Positions 35,028 through 43,972 of a stretch of DNA of 64,000 nt are shown here, piece after piece. Each line of letters begins with the position of its first letter. Position 1 is the stretch's first letter. A program made the position numbers and the translations under genes. The stretch covers positions 66,186 through 130,185 of the forward strand of contig CAYPPG010000013.1 in the NCBI GenBank assembly GCA_964412555.1, given 5' to 3'. This DNA comes from CAYPPG01 sp964412555 (GTDB lineage: Bacteria; Hinthialibacterota; Hinthialibacteria; Hinthialibacterales; Hinthialibacteraceae). The notes under the pieces are model-generated. The model made no database searches. It worked only from the letters and a program-made list of their open reading frames with translations, and was not told the DNA's origin.

Positions 35028-35430
35028 TTGGGCGCCCAACGGAGGGCGGCGACTACTTATTTGAACCTGCGGTGCCGAGGCGGAAGACGCACGCGGTCTT
35101 GCTGCGGCTTTTCCGTTTAGATACCTTTTCGCCAACGGGAAAACCGGTTTCGGTAGAGCAGGATAGTCCGTAGTTTGGACGGACAGTGAGAATACATCTC
35201 GATGCTCTCAGTTTTTTTAGGCTGTAGTTTTTTCCTGGGATTCATACCCCAGGATACCTGATGTCGCCCATTCTGGGCTTTTTATAACAGCCTGTGGAAA
35301 TCCTTGTTGGCCGCTGAACCGGGGCGGGTTGCAGGGAGATTACCATATTCCTGCGGTTTGGATTTCCTTGTTGTAGTCTTGGTTCGGTTGTAACGAATCT
35401 CGGCCGAGAAAATGTTACTTTCCTCTACTA
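35028..35430. ncRNA. Candidate large structured RNA (hairpin-dense region)
   Basis: About 400 bp with many perfect or near-perfect inverted arms and no gene. Pairs: CGCCC 35033-35037 with GGGCG 35044-35048; GCCG 35074-35077 with CGGC 35105-35108 enclosing AAGAC/GTCTT (35084-35088/35096-35100); TTTTCCGT 35109-35116 with ACGGGAAAA 35135-35143; a three-way set GAGCA/TGCTC (35156-35160/35203-35207) enclosing GTCCGT/ACGGAC and GAGA/TCTC, then seven T's; a second three-way set GGCTGT/ACAGCC (35220-35225/35287-35292) enclosing CCTGGG/CCCAGG and GCCCA/TGGGC; then GGAAATCC/GGATTTCC (35296-35303/35360-35367). Strand is unclear, since helices fold in both; plus is favoured by the T run at 35212-35218. 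Confidence 0.45.
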
Positions 35431-35680
35431 ATAGTGATAGTACCGCATTATTCGGCGATTATTATTGAGGATGAAATTTTTTTGAGTGGATAAGTTTAGG
35501 ATATTGAGGGAGTTAAAAAGCGAAGCCCTGTTTTTTTTTTATGATAGATTTTTGCGACGGTGCGGAAAAGTGTATCACTTCTATCAGGCTCAATTGGAAT
35601 ATGAAATTTAGTGAGAATAGAGGGGGAAAAGATGGAAGACTGAAATTGTATATAGAGACGATTTCGGTTGAGAAAATGAA

Positions 35681-35709
35681 AAGGCTGCGCCGAAGCGCAG
35701 CCTTTTTTT
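35681..35709. terminator. Strong bidirectional terminator
   Basis: AAGGCTGCGC (35681-35690), loop CGAA, then GCGCAGCCTT and a run of T's up to 35709. On the minus strand the loop is TTCG and T's follow as well. It lies 27 bp past the stop of the minus-strand gene ending at 35736 and can also end plus-strand transcripts. Confidence 0.9.
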
Positions 35710-35735
35710 CGTTGTTATCCGAGGAAACGTTTGGT

Positions 35736-37077
35736 TTAGAAAACGCTCCAATCACCGATTGCGGTTTCTGAAGGAACCGCGATTCTGAAATTGTCCACAA
35801 AAATGCTACGTCCGGCTTCGGCGGCATCTTGATTCGTAACAAGGATGATTTGGAACCAACCATTGTCGCCTAACGCATCGATGTGTTCTTCCAGCCGGAA
35901 AGGCCAGGCAATAGATTTCCATTGGCCGATGAATTCTTCTGAGTTGATAGCACGCTCGCCATATGAATCCCAGCTGTTCACCTGTTCCAACGGATTGCCG
36001 TCTGGGTCTTCGCCACCGGATTGGACAACTGGATTGAAGAGCAACCAAGAACCGGTAAATTCTTCACTCACTCGTACATCCATGACGAGATCAATGGCTT
36101 CGTCCCAACGGTCCGTAGCACCTTTTGCATCCGTGGTTTGCGCTTGCATAATCCATCCTTCACCAAGGATGATTTCCATATAATTCGATCCTTCACTGGG
36201 AGTTATATCACCGATTCCGATATAGGCTTCTCCGTTCGAAGCCTGCCATCCAACGGGGGCGGCGTTTGCGCCTTCTTCATCGAATGAATAGACAGTGATA
36301 TATTCCAGTTCAGCGGGGAATTCGGCTGGTCTCGAAGCATAGATTTGGTCGATATAACAAACACCAGAAGAGGCTTCCGAACCGGGATTGAAGGAAAGGT
36401 TAATACCTGTCATGGCGGATAAATCCTCTTGCGAGGAACTGGAATCGATTTCCCAAACGTATTCAACCCATTCGCCGGCAACATCTGCAGGTTTGACCTT
36501 ATATCCCAAGGCGACTTCAATGTTGCCATCCAAAGACAAACGGAGTTCATATCCACCATCGGAATCCTCTTGGGCTTCCGGTAGAAAGTACACCCACATA
36601 TGGATATAGCGCATGCCGGAAATATCCACCGGTTCGGGGAAATCCAAATCGGCCCATCCGTATGCATTTGAATCGGTTTGCCGTTTCGGTTATAGGTGCC
36701 GTGTTGATAGACGCCGCCCATCGTATAAATCTCGCCGAAGGAATGGAGGCCGTTGCTGGGATCGAAATCCCATAATCTTGCCCCATAGGGCCATTGGAAT
36801 TGGGAGCCGGTGCTGTCCAGCGCATCGGGGCCGATGGAGCTCAATAAATATGTTCCGCGGGTTTGCGCGTTGATAAAATTGGGGACGGCAATGGCGGCGA
36901 GGATGCCGATGATGGACGGGAGACTTGAAACCTCTCCGTTTTTCGCATCGTAATCTACGGCTAACCACCATATTTGCGTAGATCCACCATGGTTGGTTAC
37001 AACAACATTTGTGGCTCCAGCCATACCAATAAACACTTTTAAAGTAAACCCAAGAAAAACCAATTCATATATTTCAT
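35736..37077 (-). pseudogene. Broken gene for a secreted beta-sandwich protein carrying a pseudopilin fragment
   Basis: A good start is at 37077 (GGGAGGG upstream), giving MKYMNWFFLGLL and then a stop; a shifted frame continues KVFIGMAGATNVVV and IWWLAVDYDAKNGEVSSLP. This is followed by a piece of a pseudopilin (36674-36913), then, in another frame, TDSNAYGWADLDFPEPVDIS and about 310 residues of jelly-roll-type carbohydrate-binding sequence ending in ETAIGDWSVF. Taking out about 239 bp of pilin sequence would join the two outer parts in frame. The C-terminal portion has repeated IYVDNF-type sandwich strands and an intact tail, so decay may be recent. An internal TTG at 36647 could still yield a signal-less C-terminal product. 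Confidence 0.65.
36674..36913 (-). pseudogene. Pseudopilin fragment inside another gene
   Basis: Reads IIGILAAIAVPNFINAQTRG, then IGPDALDSTG, LWDFDPSNGLHSFGEIYTMG and GTYNRNGKP. The copy at 61611-62183 has the same order (IIGILAAIAVPNFLNAQTR, WWDFEPSNGLYSNGDI, GTFVRNGKP). The leader and FTLIEL start are missing, as is the middle domain, so about 80 codons remain. It ends exactly where the host frame resumes. Confidence 0.75.
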
Positions 37078-37183
37078 TTTTTCCCTCCCATTCACCTGTC
37101 AATATTTGGTCATACCAAATATAGAATCATACATCCCAATGAATGTCAAGAAAAAAAGTGGATTGGCGAATGTTTAGTCAATT

Positions 37184-37870
37184 TTAGCCGTTCATATTCG
37201 GACATCCGATTACAAGGATATATATCAGATTTTCCTCTTCGGGAATATTGAGCGCTTGTTGATGATGGCGGTCCAAGATCGAGCCGTTGGGGACGCCGCC
37301 CAATCCAAGCGCGACGGCTTGAAGTAGGAGATTTTGTGCGGCATGGCCTGCTTCGAGGTAGACATAGGGGATGGCGTTTTTACCGTATTCCTTGATGGTA
37401 CGTTCGAAGATAGTAGTGAAGAGGAAGACGCATTTGGATTCTTGCATCATTCTTGGACCTAAATTCGCTTTGGCGAGCGCTTGCTTCATATCGCCGGACA
37501 TGGTTTTTACTACGGCATGCTCATTTGGGAGATAGTGATAGATACCGGAAGGTTTGATCACATAGAGTTCCAGCGGGTAAGTCGCGCCGGCGGAGGGGCT
37601 GGTGCGATATTTTTTGTCTGGCCGGTTCACTCCCTGTGACGCCCATAAGAGTTGGCCGATTTGTTGCCAGTTGAGTTCTTGACCGCTGAAGGAACGGATG
37701 GATTGCCTTTTCCAGAGCACTTCTTCGAGCGAAAGAGTTCCTTTTTTTATTGGATTGGGGAGGATGATTTTGGTGCCTGTTTCTTCGGCATACACAATTC
37801 CTGCAATTGCAAGAAATATCAGTACCATGAATATTCCCATCATTCTGAAAAAAAACATATTTCCGGCCAT
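37184..37870 (-). CDS. Exported SagB-type nitroreductase-fold oxidoreductase
   Basis: A 228-aa protein from the ATG at 37870, chosen because AAAGGAG lies 8 bp before it; 37891 (TTG) is less likely. An N-terminal hydrophobic signal ends near GIVYAEE. The nitroreductase/SagB fold follows: RQSIRSFSGQELNWQQIGQLLWASQGVN, SPSAGATYPLELYVI, and LEAGHAAQNLLLQAVALGLGGVPNGS, which form the FMN site. SagB proteins oxidise azolines in peptide modification, but members outside such clusters act on unknown substrates, and an exported form is unusual. No modified-peptide genes are nearby. Confidence 0.85.
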   Translation of the reverse strand: MAGNMFFFRMMGIFMVLIFLAIAGIVYAEETGTKIILPNPIKKGTLSLEEVLWKRQSIRSFSGQELNWQQIGQLLWASQGVNRPDKKYRTSPSAGATYPLELYVIKPSGIYHYLPNEHAVVKTMSGDMKQALAKANLGPRMMQESKCVFLFTTIFERTIKEYGKNAIPYVYLEAGHAAQNLLLQAVALGLGGVPNGSILDRHHQQALNIPEEENLIYILVIGCPNMNG

Positions 37871-37932
37871 TCCGCTGGCTCCTTTCTTCAAAACTTATTT
37901 TTTAACTGAAGTGTATCTTACAGCTGAGAGGA

Positions 37933-37977
37933 GATTGTCTGAATCGGGATGACCAGGATTCAAGGATGGACAGGATA
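37933..37977. repeat. Dispersed repeat R7 copy, with inverted partner at 38070-38109
   Basis: GATTGTCTGAATCGGGATGA then CCAGGATTCAAGGATGGACA. The inverted counterpart at 38070-38109 reads CCAGGAAATCC and GGCCAATCCTGATTCAGAC. The two face each other over 95 bp and could form a long stem. Confidence 0.6.
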
Positions 37978-38120
37978 TTTCTTTTGATCTGTTCGAATAA
38001 ATTTGACGGGGAATTCGAGTCCAATGATTGTTTTTTCGAATCGACATGAAATACGATCATGTATTTTATCCAGGAAATCCTAAAATCCTGGCCAATCCTG
38101 ATTCAGACAGCGAGAAGCCA

Positions 38121-38390
38121 GGGCAAGATGTCAGGTCTGCCGCGGTTGTGGGGCGTTATCGGGCAAGGGTAGACTTCGCTTACCCTTGCTACCCAGTGAC
38201 GATATCGGGTATCAAGGGCAAGATGTCAGGTCTGCCGTGGTTGTGGAGCGTTATCGGGCAAGGGTAGACTTCGCTTACCCTTGCTACCCAGTGACGATAT
38301 CGGGTATCAAGGGCAAGATGTCAGGTCTGCCGTGGTTGTGGAGCGTTATCGGGCAAAGGGTAGATTTCGCTTACCCTTGCAATCCATTCA
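38121..38390. repeat. Tandem repeat, 95-bp period, three copies
   Basis: Copies start at 38121, 38216 and 38311 with GGGCAAGATGTCAGGTCTGC and include an internal inverted pair GGGCAAGGGTAGACTTCGC / TTACCCTTGC. The first two are nearly identical; the third diverges after about 75 bp. There is no coding sense and no spacer variation as in CRISPR. Confidence 0.92.
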
Positions 38391-38441
38391 GGCTACACTT
38401 CGGTTGAAATCATTCTATCGAAAAAGTGATGAGTTACTCTG

Positions 38442-39149
38442 ATGCGTTTGTCAGTCATTATTCCTGCGTATAACGAAGAGGATCATATCGGACGGACGAT
38501 TGTATCGATTGATCAGGCGTTGCGAGAAGCCGATATTTCCGATTTTGAAATCATTGTTGTTGATGACGATTCAACCGACAATACGGCGGCAATTGCCTGT
38601 GATATGAAAGCAACAGTGGCGCAATCCGGTAAGCGAAACATTGCGGCGACCCGGAACTCTGGGGCACAGTATGCAAGTGGAGAGTATTTTCTTTTTGTCG
38701 ATGCGGATACACAGATAAACGGAGATGTTCTCAGAGGAATGTTGGAAGCCTTCAATTCCGGTTCTGTTGGGGGAGGGGCGCTCGTTCGCTGGTTCGGCCA
38801 AACGAGAATGTGGGGGCATATTGGACTGTGGATATGGAATCAGGTTTCGAGAGTATGGCGATTGCCGGCCGGTTCTTTCTTCTTTGTTACGAGACAGGCA
38901 TTCGAACAGGTAGGGGGATTCAATGAAGAATTATATGTATCGGAAGAACTCGAATTAGCTCAGAAACTGAAGCGGATAGGCCGGCTTACAATTTTATCCT
39001 GCAAGATCGATACGTCATCGCGGAAACTGTATCAATTTTCATTTTGGGAAATGTTGAGTTTCATGGGTCGGGGGATTCTTTCTCCGTCCCGAACGATTCG
39101 AGATCGAAAGCGATTAAAAATATGGTATGAGCGGCGTGAAGAGAAATAA
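38442..39149 (+). CDS. Family 2 glycosyltransferase
   Basis: A 235-aa GT-A enzyme. It starts RLSVIIPAYNEEDHIGRTI, has EIIVVDDDSTDNTAAIA near 40-56, and the DxD metal motif in YFLFVDADTQI (Asp-Ala-Asp about residue 88). GSFFFVTRQAFEQVGGFNE and YVSEELELAQKLKRIGR match the acceptor side, with the ED-like base in SEELE. It has no transmembrane segment, apart from a hydrophobic helix at WGHIGLWIWNQV that may be peripheral. It resembles GT2 enzymes of mycofactocin- or hopanoid-like type and of surface-glycan work. Single gene. Confidence 0.9.
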   Translation: MRLSVIIPAYNEEDHIGRTIVSIDQALREADISDFEIIVVDDDSTDNTAAIACDMKATVAQSGKRNIAATRNSGAQYASGEYFLFVDADTQINGDVLRGMLEAFNSGSVGGGALVRWFGQTRMWGHIGLWIWNQVSRVWRLPAGSFFFVTRQAFEQVGGFNEELYVSEELELAQKLKRIGRLTILSCKIDTSSRKLYQFSFWEMLSFMGRGILSPSRTIRDRKRLKIWYERREEK

Positions 39150-39227
39150 CCGTTTCATTTATTTTCCCCTTTCTTTTGCTCAAAATTGGTATGAAAATGG
39201 TGAAAAAAAGAAAGGGAGGAATCAATA

Positions 39228-40811
39228 ATGATGAAACATCTATGCTTTTCGCTTGGGGGATTGTTGATCATTTCATTATTTCTCATCAACGTGCAGGCAC
39301 AACCGGCGGAATCACCTGAAGCAGCCGGTGTGGTTCCAGTGACTGGTGATCTTGCGCCTTGGCGAGCCTTTGGACTCGATGCCATGAATTTCGATCAAGT
39401 CTGGATCATCGCTCTGAATAACGGGACAATTGCCACATTCAAGCGCGCTCAAGATCCTGCCGCCCCGGGAACGATTGGTGGGAGTGAATTTCTGCTCTTT
39501 GGTCCCGATGGAGAACTGCTCACTCCTCAGCCGGTTCGGGGAAGTTTTGAAGATGATGGGAATCCTACACCGTTGGTTGATTATACCTCGGAAGGTGTGG
39601 CGTGGGGTGCATTTACGCACGGCGCTCATGCGGACCGTGCCAATGGCAGTGGATTCGTGGTGCATAATCAGGGTGAAAATGCTCAGACATTCGACTTGGA
39701 TTTTGCCGACGAAGTGGGGGATGAAGCATTTTCTTTGGTTCAGCGATTCGACAATGAAGGGAATCCGACTGGTAGCGGCATCAATGCTTTTGGAGCACTC
39801 ACAGGTGAAGAGGGGGATTATCGAGACGTTGGGGCGGCTATCTTGAGTAATGGCGATATTGCCGTAATTGGAGAAGACCGCCAAATGACCGATGATGTGC
39901 TGGATGCTGCAGGGGCACTTGTCAATGAAGCCGCCATTGCCGTCATTCTGGGACCGGACGGACAAACGAAAGTCGGGCCTTTTGCCGTTCATACGGATGA
40001 GAATGGATTTTATGTTGGAACTAGCAGCAGCAGCGTGGTCTATCAAAACGTTGCCGTATTCGAAGGCGGATTTGTCATCGATTATGGGGCGGGAATCCGA
40101 TGGTATAACAATGACGGCACGCCGCGAACTCCCGTGCAGTCTGATCATGGCGAACTGGCCGGAGTGGAAGTGGTACCAGAAATCGCAGGTTTTACCTTTG
40201 GCGCCGATTCGGGTGGACGCGGGGACGGAATGGCATGGGCGAGCAACGGGAACGATTTGCTCGTTAAAAGCACTACCGTCCAAAGCGGACCTGATTCCAT
40301 CGGTGTTCTGATTTATTACAACACGGATGGTACGGTTCGAAATTTTGTACGGTTTGACGACACGGATCTTACTACCGATGTCGCAATGGTCGACCGGACA
40401 TTTTGTGATATGGATGAAAATGGCAATGTGTTCGCCGTTTGGCAAGACGGGCGATTCGGTGGAGAGTTCGACGAAGGACACAATCAAATATTTGGCCGCT
40501 TTTTTGACGCTTCCGGTGAACCGGCAGGTCCCAGTTTTCCGGTTTTTGAAAATTGGCGCTCCGAGCCGGAAATGGTGGAGTATGGTGGAAGTATCGGTTC
40601 CATTCCGGCGGGAGATGTAGAACAGCCACGTTGTGCGATCAATAACCAAGCCGCGGTCGTCATCGATGCAACCAACATTCTGCCTGATATGCCAGATACT
40701 ATCAAGCAATTATCGAGCGCATTCAATTTGGTCTTGACAGAAGCCGTACTCCGAATTTTTGAGAATCCGTTCGAAGATGAGAGTCCTGTGGAGCATTGGT
40801 CTCTCTTTTGA
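39228..40811 (+). CDS. Secreted protein of unknown fold with C-terminal WSLF motif
   Basis: A 527-aa exported protein. GGGAGG precedes the ATG pair at 39228/39231, and a signal peptide ends at NVQAQP. The body has recurrent stretches such as FDQVWIIALNNGTIATF, DVGAAILSNGDIAVIGED and CDMDENGNVFAVWQDGR, which suggest beta-propeller-like repeats (blades of about 80-100 residues), close in style to proteins annotated only as hypothetical. No catalytic motif is seen. The end reads DESPVEHWSLF, matching the tails of the proteins ending at 18775 and 35736. Function unknown. Confidence 0.7.
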   Translation: MMKHLCFSLGGLLIISLFLINVQAQPAESPEAAGVVPVTGDLAPWRAFGLDAMNFDQVWIIALNNGTIATFKRAQDPAAPGTIGGSEFLLFGPDGELLTPQPVRGSFEDDGNPTPLVDYTSEGVAWGAFTHGAHADRANGSGFVVHNQGENAQTFDLDFADEVGDEAFSLVQRFDNEGNPTGSGINAFGALTGEEGDYRDVGAAILSNGDIAVIGEDRQMTDDVLDAAGALVNEAAIAVILGPDGQTKVGPFAVHTDENGFYVGTSSSSVVYQNVAVFEGGFVIDYGAGIRWYNNDGTPRTPVQSDHGELAGVEVVPEIAGFTFGADSGGRGDGMAWASNGNDLLVKSTTVQSGPDSIGVLIYYNTDGTVRNFVRFDDTDLTTDVAMVDRTFCDMDENGNVFAVWQDGRFGGEFDEGHNQIFGRFFDASGEPAGPSFPVFENWRSEPEMVEYGGSIGSIPAGDVEQPRCAINNQAAVVIDATNILPDMPDTIKQLSSAFNLVLTEAVLRIFENPFEDESPVEHWSLF

Positions 40812-40906
40812 CTTTTTTGATTCGAACCTCCTGATAAGGATGTACATCGAACGCAACAGTCGTTAGTATCCACATACATTTGGAACTGAATTGGAAAGGA
40901 AACATC

Positions 40907-41671
40907 ATGAGTGTAATCAAAATTATGCCCTGCCTAGATATGAAGGAAGGACGGGTAGTCAAAGGAATTCATTTTGTCGATTTGAAAGATGCCGGCGACC
41001 CAGTGGAAAATGCGTCTTTTTATCAAAAAGAGGGGGCCGATGAATTGGCTATGCTGGATATTGCCGCGACGGTTGAAAATCGAAAAACACGTCTTGTCTG
41101 GGTGAAGAATGTATCTTCCGTCATCGATATTCCCTTGACAGTCGGCGGAGGAATTTCCAGTTTGCAAGATATCGAAGAAGTATTGGGAGCGGGGGCTGCG
41201 AAAGTTTCGATGAACAGCGCCGCGGTCAAAGATCCCAGCCTTGTCGAAGAAGCTGCAAAAACGTATGGATCCGAGAAAATTGTGGTTGCCATCGATGCCC
41301 GGCGGAACAAAGACATGATTTCCGGCTTCGAGTTGGTGGTCGCCGGGGGGACGAAACCGGTCGGGAAAGATGCGATTGCATGGGCGAAACAATGCCAGGA
41401 ACTGGGAGCCGGTACCGTATTGCCGACCAGTATGGACGGAGACGGAACGCAATCCGGATACGATATCGAATTTACACGGGCGATAGCCGATGCGGTCGAT
41501 TTACCGGTAATCGCGTCGGGAGGAGCGGGGAAACTCGAGCATTTTCTCGACGTGGTTAAACAGGGTGGCGCGCAAATTTTGTTGGCCGCGTCTGTATTTC
41601 ATTTCCGGTTGTTGAGTATTCGGGAAGTGAAGGCCTATCTGCGCAAGCAGGGGTTGGAAGTGAACTTGTAA
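40907..41671 (+). CDS. hisF: Imidazole glycerol phosphate synthase cyclase subunit (HisF)
   Basis: A (beta/alpha)8 barrel of 254 aa that closes the imidazole ring in histidine synthesis, using ammonia from HisH. The ATG at 40907 is chosen for GGAAAGGAA 4-12 bp before it and because the protein then aligns without offset: Asp11 in PCLDMKEGRVVKG and Asp130 in VVAIDARR are the catalytic pair, with phosphate loops VGGGI and ASGGAGK. The usual SMDRDGT reads SMDGDGT. It is a lone his gene here; hisH, hisA and hisI must be elsewhere, or it could be a HisF paralogue. Confidence 0.9.
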   Translation: MSVIKIMPCLDMKEGRVVKGIHFVDLKDAGDPVENASFYQKEGADELAMLDIAATVENRKTRLVWVKNVSSVIDIPLTVGGGISSLQDIEEVLGAGAAKVSMNSAAVKDPSLVEEAAKTYGSEKIVVAIDARRNKDMISGFELVVAGGTKPVGKDAIAWAKQCQELGAGTVLPTSMDGDGTQSGYDIEFTRAIADAVDLPVIASGGAGKLEHFLDVVKQGGAQILLAASVFHFRLLSIREVKAYLRKQGLEVNL

Positions 41672-41676
41672 TCCTT

Positions 41677-43791
41677 TTAAAATGTATATGCGATTTTTGT
41701 AAAAACGCTATTCCCGGTTTCCCCATCGTCACTCACGCTGTTGAACACCAAATACCAATGTGCATTATGGATGAATTCCCATCCATAGATCACGCTAATG
41801 TTGTGAATGCTCTCGGCGCGGTGCTGGATGGAGGATTTGATCCACATGGTATCCGTAAAGTAATAATCGAGGACTATTCGATTCAGCCAGACAGATTCAT
41901 CTTCCCCGAAGGGATCGTTTTCGAAACGGATGACGAAATCATAGCGGATGGGTAACCGTTCGTATGGCAAAAAATTCTTTTCGACAATGAACTCATTATA
42001 ATCGACTTCTTCAAAAGTACCGGTTGCCCAGGAAAATTCTGTCGAGCGGAAGTAATCGGATTCATTGAACTCGATACCGACTGTGGAACGGGTATTGTCA
42101 TACGGGGCATGGAAGTCTACATCCTGTCCAACGGAAACACCGAAATCGTTCGGGAAGACAATTTCCGTATCGAAGGAATAGTCACGAATTGTGGTTTGGT
42201 CATCGTCATTTTCGTACAGGCGTGTGTAGAAAAATGCGCGCATGGACTTATACCATTCATCATCTGTGTGGTGGTAATAGCGGGTGGAGAAGGAGGGGCC
42301 GAAAATATTGCGTCTGGGAATATAACCGAGAGTCGGATTGAAATCTTCGGAAATCCCCGTATAACTCAAACTCACGTCCCAGGGATACTTTTCGTAGTTG
42401 ATGGAAGAGTAGCCGAGATAATCCAAACGGTCTTTTTCGAGGAATCCGAACTCATCCCGATTCCGGTCGTCTACGACGGAACTTTGAAAGCGAAAGCGCC
42501 AGTCATCCGACAAAAACAAGTTTCCGTCGGTGCTGGCTACGCGGGAATGGCCGTCATCGAATTCGGATTCGTTGATGTAATAGCCCAGGGAGGATTTTTC
42601 TCCGATATCCTGTAACGCTCGAAACACGGTTGAATTCCCGGAACGGATCTCGTCATGTGAAGTATCCCCTTGGATATTCAATAGAGAGAAATTGTATTGA
42701 TTCCAACGTCCGCTCATTTTTGCGCCGGTTTGAATGTCGGTGAATCGGCGGCTGTAATAGAGTTGGTGTCTCATGTCGAGCAGTTCTTCGCCCTCGCGGA
42801 AAAATAATCGCTTTTCCGGAAGAAAGCGTTCCGTATCCCGTAGTTCGATGGTTTCGGCGTCGGCTTCGACCTGGCCGAAGTCCGGATTGATTGTCCAAGC
42901 AGTAGTGATGGAAGGCGTTAAACGAAAACTCGTATCGAGTCCGGTTTGAAAATAGGTGCTTGTGTCACTATTCAAATCAACCCGGGTGCTCATATAGGGG
43001 GTAATTTCCAGATTGCGGTCGAAAACGCTGTCGGCAAGGTCAAGTCCGGTTAGATGTCCGAAATGTCTTGGTTTGTAGTAATCTGTCGGATTGAAGCTCC
43101 AAAAGCTGGTAACATCCGTTCGACGCAACATACGGGTGAAGTTGATTCCCCAGGTTTGATCGTCTGCACGATTGTAATTCAAAATGCTGAAAGGAAGCCG
43201 CATTTCGAACACCCATCGGTCCTCGAGAATTTGCGCTGCGAGGTCCCATTCCGCCGTCCATCCACGATTGAAGCCACCGGAAGGTCCTTCATTCGCATCG
43301 GCGGGTGTGCCGAGAGGATTGGAGAAAAATGCATATTTTCCTCGGTGATTGTGGGGAGGATCGAGGTGCACTTCTACCCAGTCATCCCCGACAAAATTTC
43401 TGTCTTCCCGGCGTTCACTGGCATGAATCTCTTCAATATGGTCGTCCAGGCATTCCACGGCAATGTACAAATACCGGCGTGTATAGGCAATCCGAACTAA
43501 TGTTTGTTGTTCGGCAGGCTTTTGACTTCGGATATCGATGAAATTGGTGGCAATATCCGCCTCTTGCCAGAATGGCTCATTCAACAGCCCGTCCACGACA
43601 AGAGGCTCATCGACTTTCAAAGCCCGTACCGATGGAACGGCAGCATTGGGGTCGTCATGAGCGTACAAGTGTTTATTCGCAATGGATACAGAAAGAAGAA
43701 ACACAAAAAACCACAGGGGAAAATATAAATATCGTTGTTTGGTCATCAATTGTGCCATATTCCCATTAACTTCGATGCGGGATTGAACCAC
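41677..43791 (-). CDS. DUF5916/CBM9-type outer-membrane protein
   Basis: A 704-aa protein (the likely start is one of the Met codons 11-16 residues in, before a hydrophobic signal FPLWFFVFLLSVSIA). The N-terminal CBM9-like domain spans about 55-250 (PLVVDGLLNEPFWQEA, RRYLYIAVECLD, DDWVEVHLDPPHN, WTAEWDLAAQI). The DUF5916 part then forms a predicted outer-membrane beta-barrel to the C-terminus, with alternating strands and a final VFTKIAYTF ending in Phe. Such proteins occur in Bacteroidota and related lineages, function unknown, probably ligand uptake or surface binding. Convergent with hisF. Confidence 0.85.
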   Translation of the reverse strand: MVQSRIEVNGNMAQLMTKQRYLYFPLWFFVFLLSVSIANKHLYAHDDPNAAVPSVRALKVDEPLVVDGLLNEPFWQEADIATNFIDIRSQKPAEQQTLVRIAYTRRYLYIAVECLDDHIEEIHASERREDRNFVGDDWVEVHLDPPHNHRGKYAFFSNPLGTPADANEGPSGGFNRGWTAEWDLAAQILEDRWVFEMRLPFSILNYNRADDQTWGINFTRMLRRTDVTSFWSFNPTDYYKPRHFGHLTGLDLADSVFDRNLEITPYMSTRVDLNSDTSTYFQTGLDTSFRLTPSITTAWTINPDFGQVEADAETIELRDTERFLPEKRLFFREGEELLDMRHQLYYSRRFTDIQTGAKMSGRWNQYNFSLLNIQGDTSHDEIRSGNSTVFRALQDIGEKSSLGYYINESEFDDGHSRVASTDGNLFLSDDWRFRFQSSVVDDRNRDEFGFLEKDRLDYLGYSSINYEKYPWDVSLSYTGISEDFNPTLGYIPRRNIFGPSFSTRYYHHTDDEWYKSMRAFFYTRLYENDDDQTTIRDYSFDTEIVFPNDFGVSVGQDVDFHAPYDNTRSTVGIEFNESDYFRSTEFSWATGTFEEVDYNEFIVEKNFLPYERLPIRYDFVIRFENDPFGEDESVWLNRIVLDYYFTDTMWIKSSIQHRAESIHNISVIYGWEFIHNAHWYLVFNSVSDDGETGNSVFTKIAYTF

Positions 43792-43972
43792 ACCCGTGCA
43801 TGTTTATAGATTGAGTTCGGTATCATTGTCAAGCAGAAGTGATAAGATAGTGAATACTTTTTTTGTCCGCCGGATTGATTTCGGTCAGGACAAACTGTAC
43901 AAATATGTCCATCGGATTTCCAATTCGGTACCATAGAAGATCGGGTACTATCGATAAAGGTTCTCACATCAT

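Noticed and set aside
38121..38390. CRISPR or coding tandem repeat at 38.1-38.4 kb
   Set aside because: The 95-bp units are near-identical end to end with no unique spacers, and the frames across them lack a start signal.
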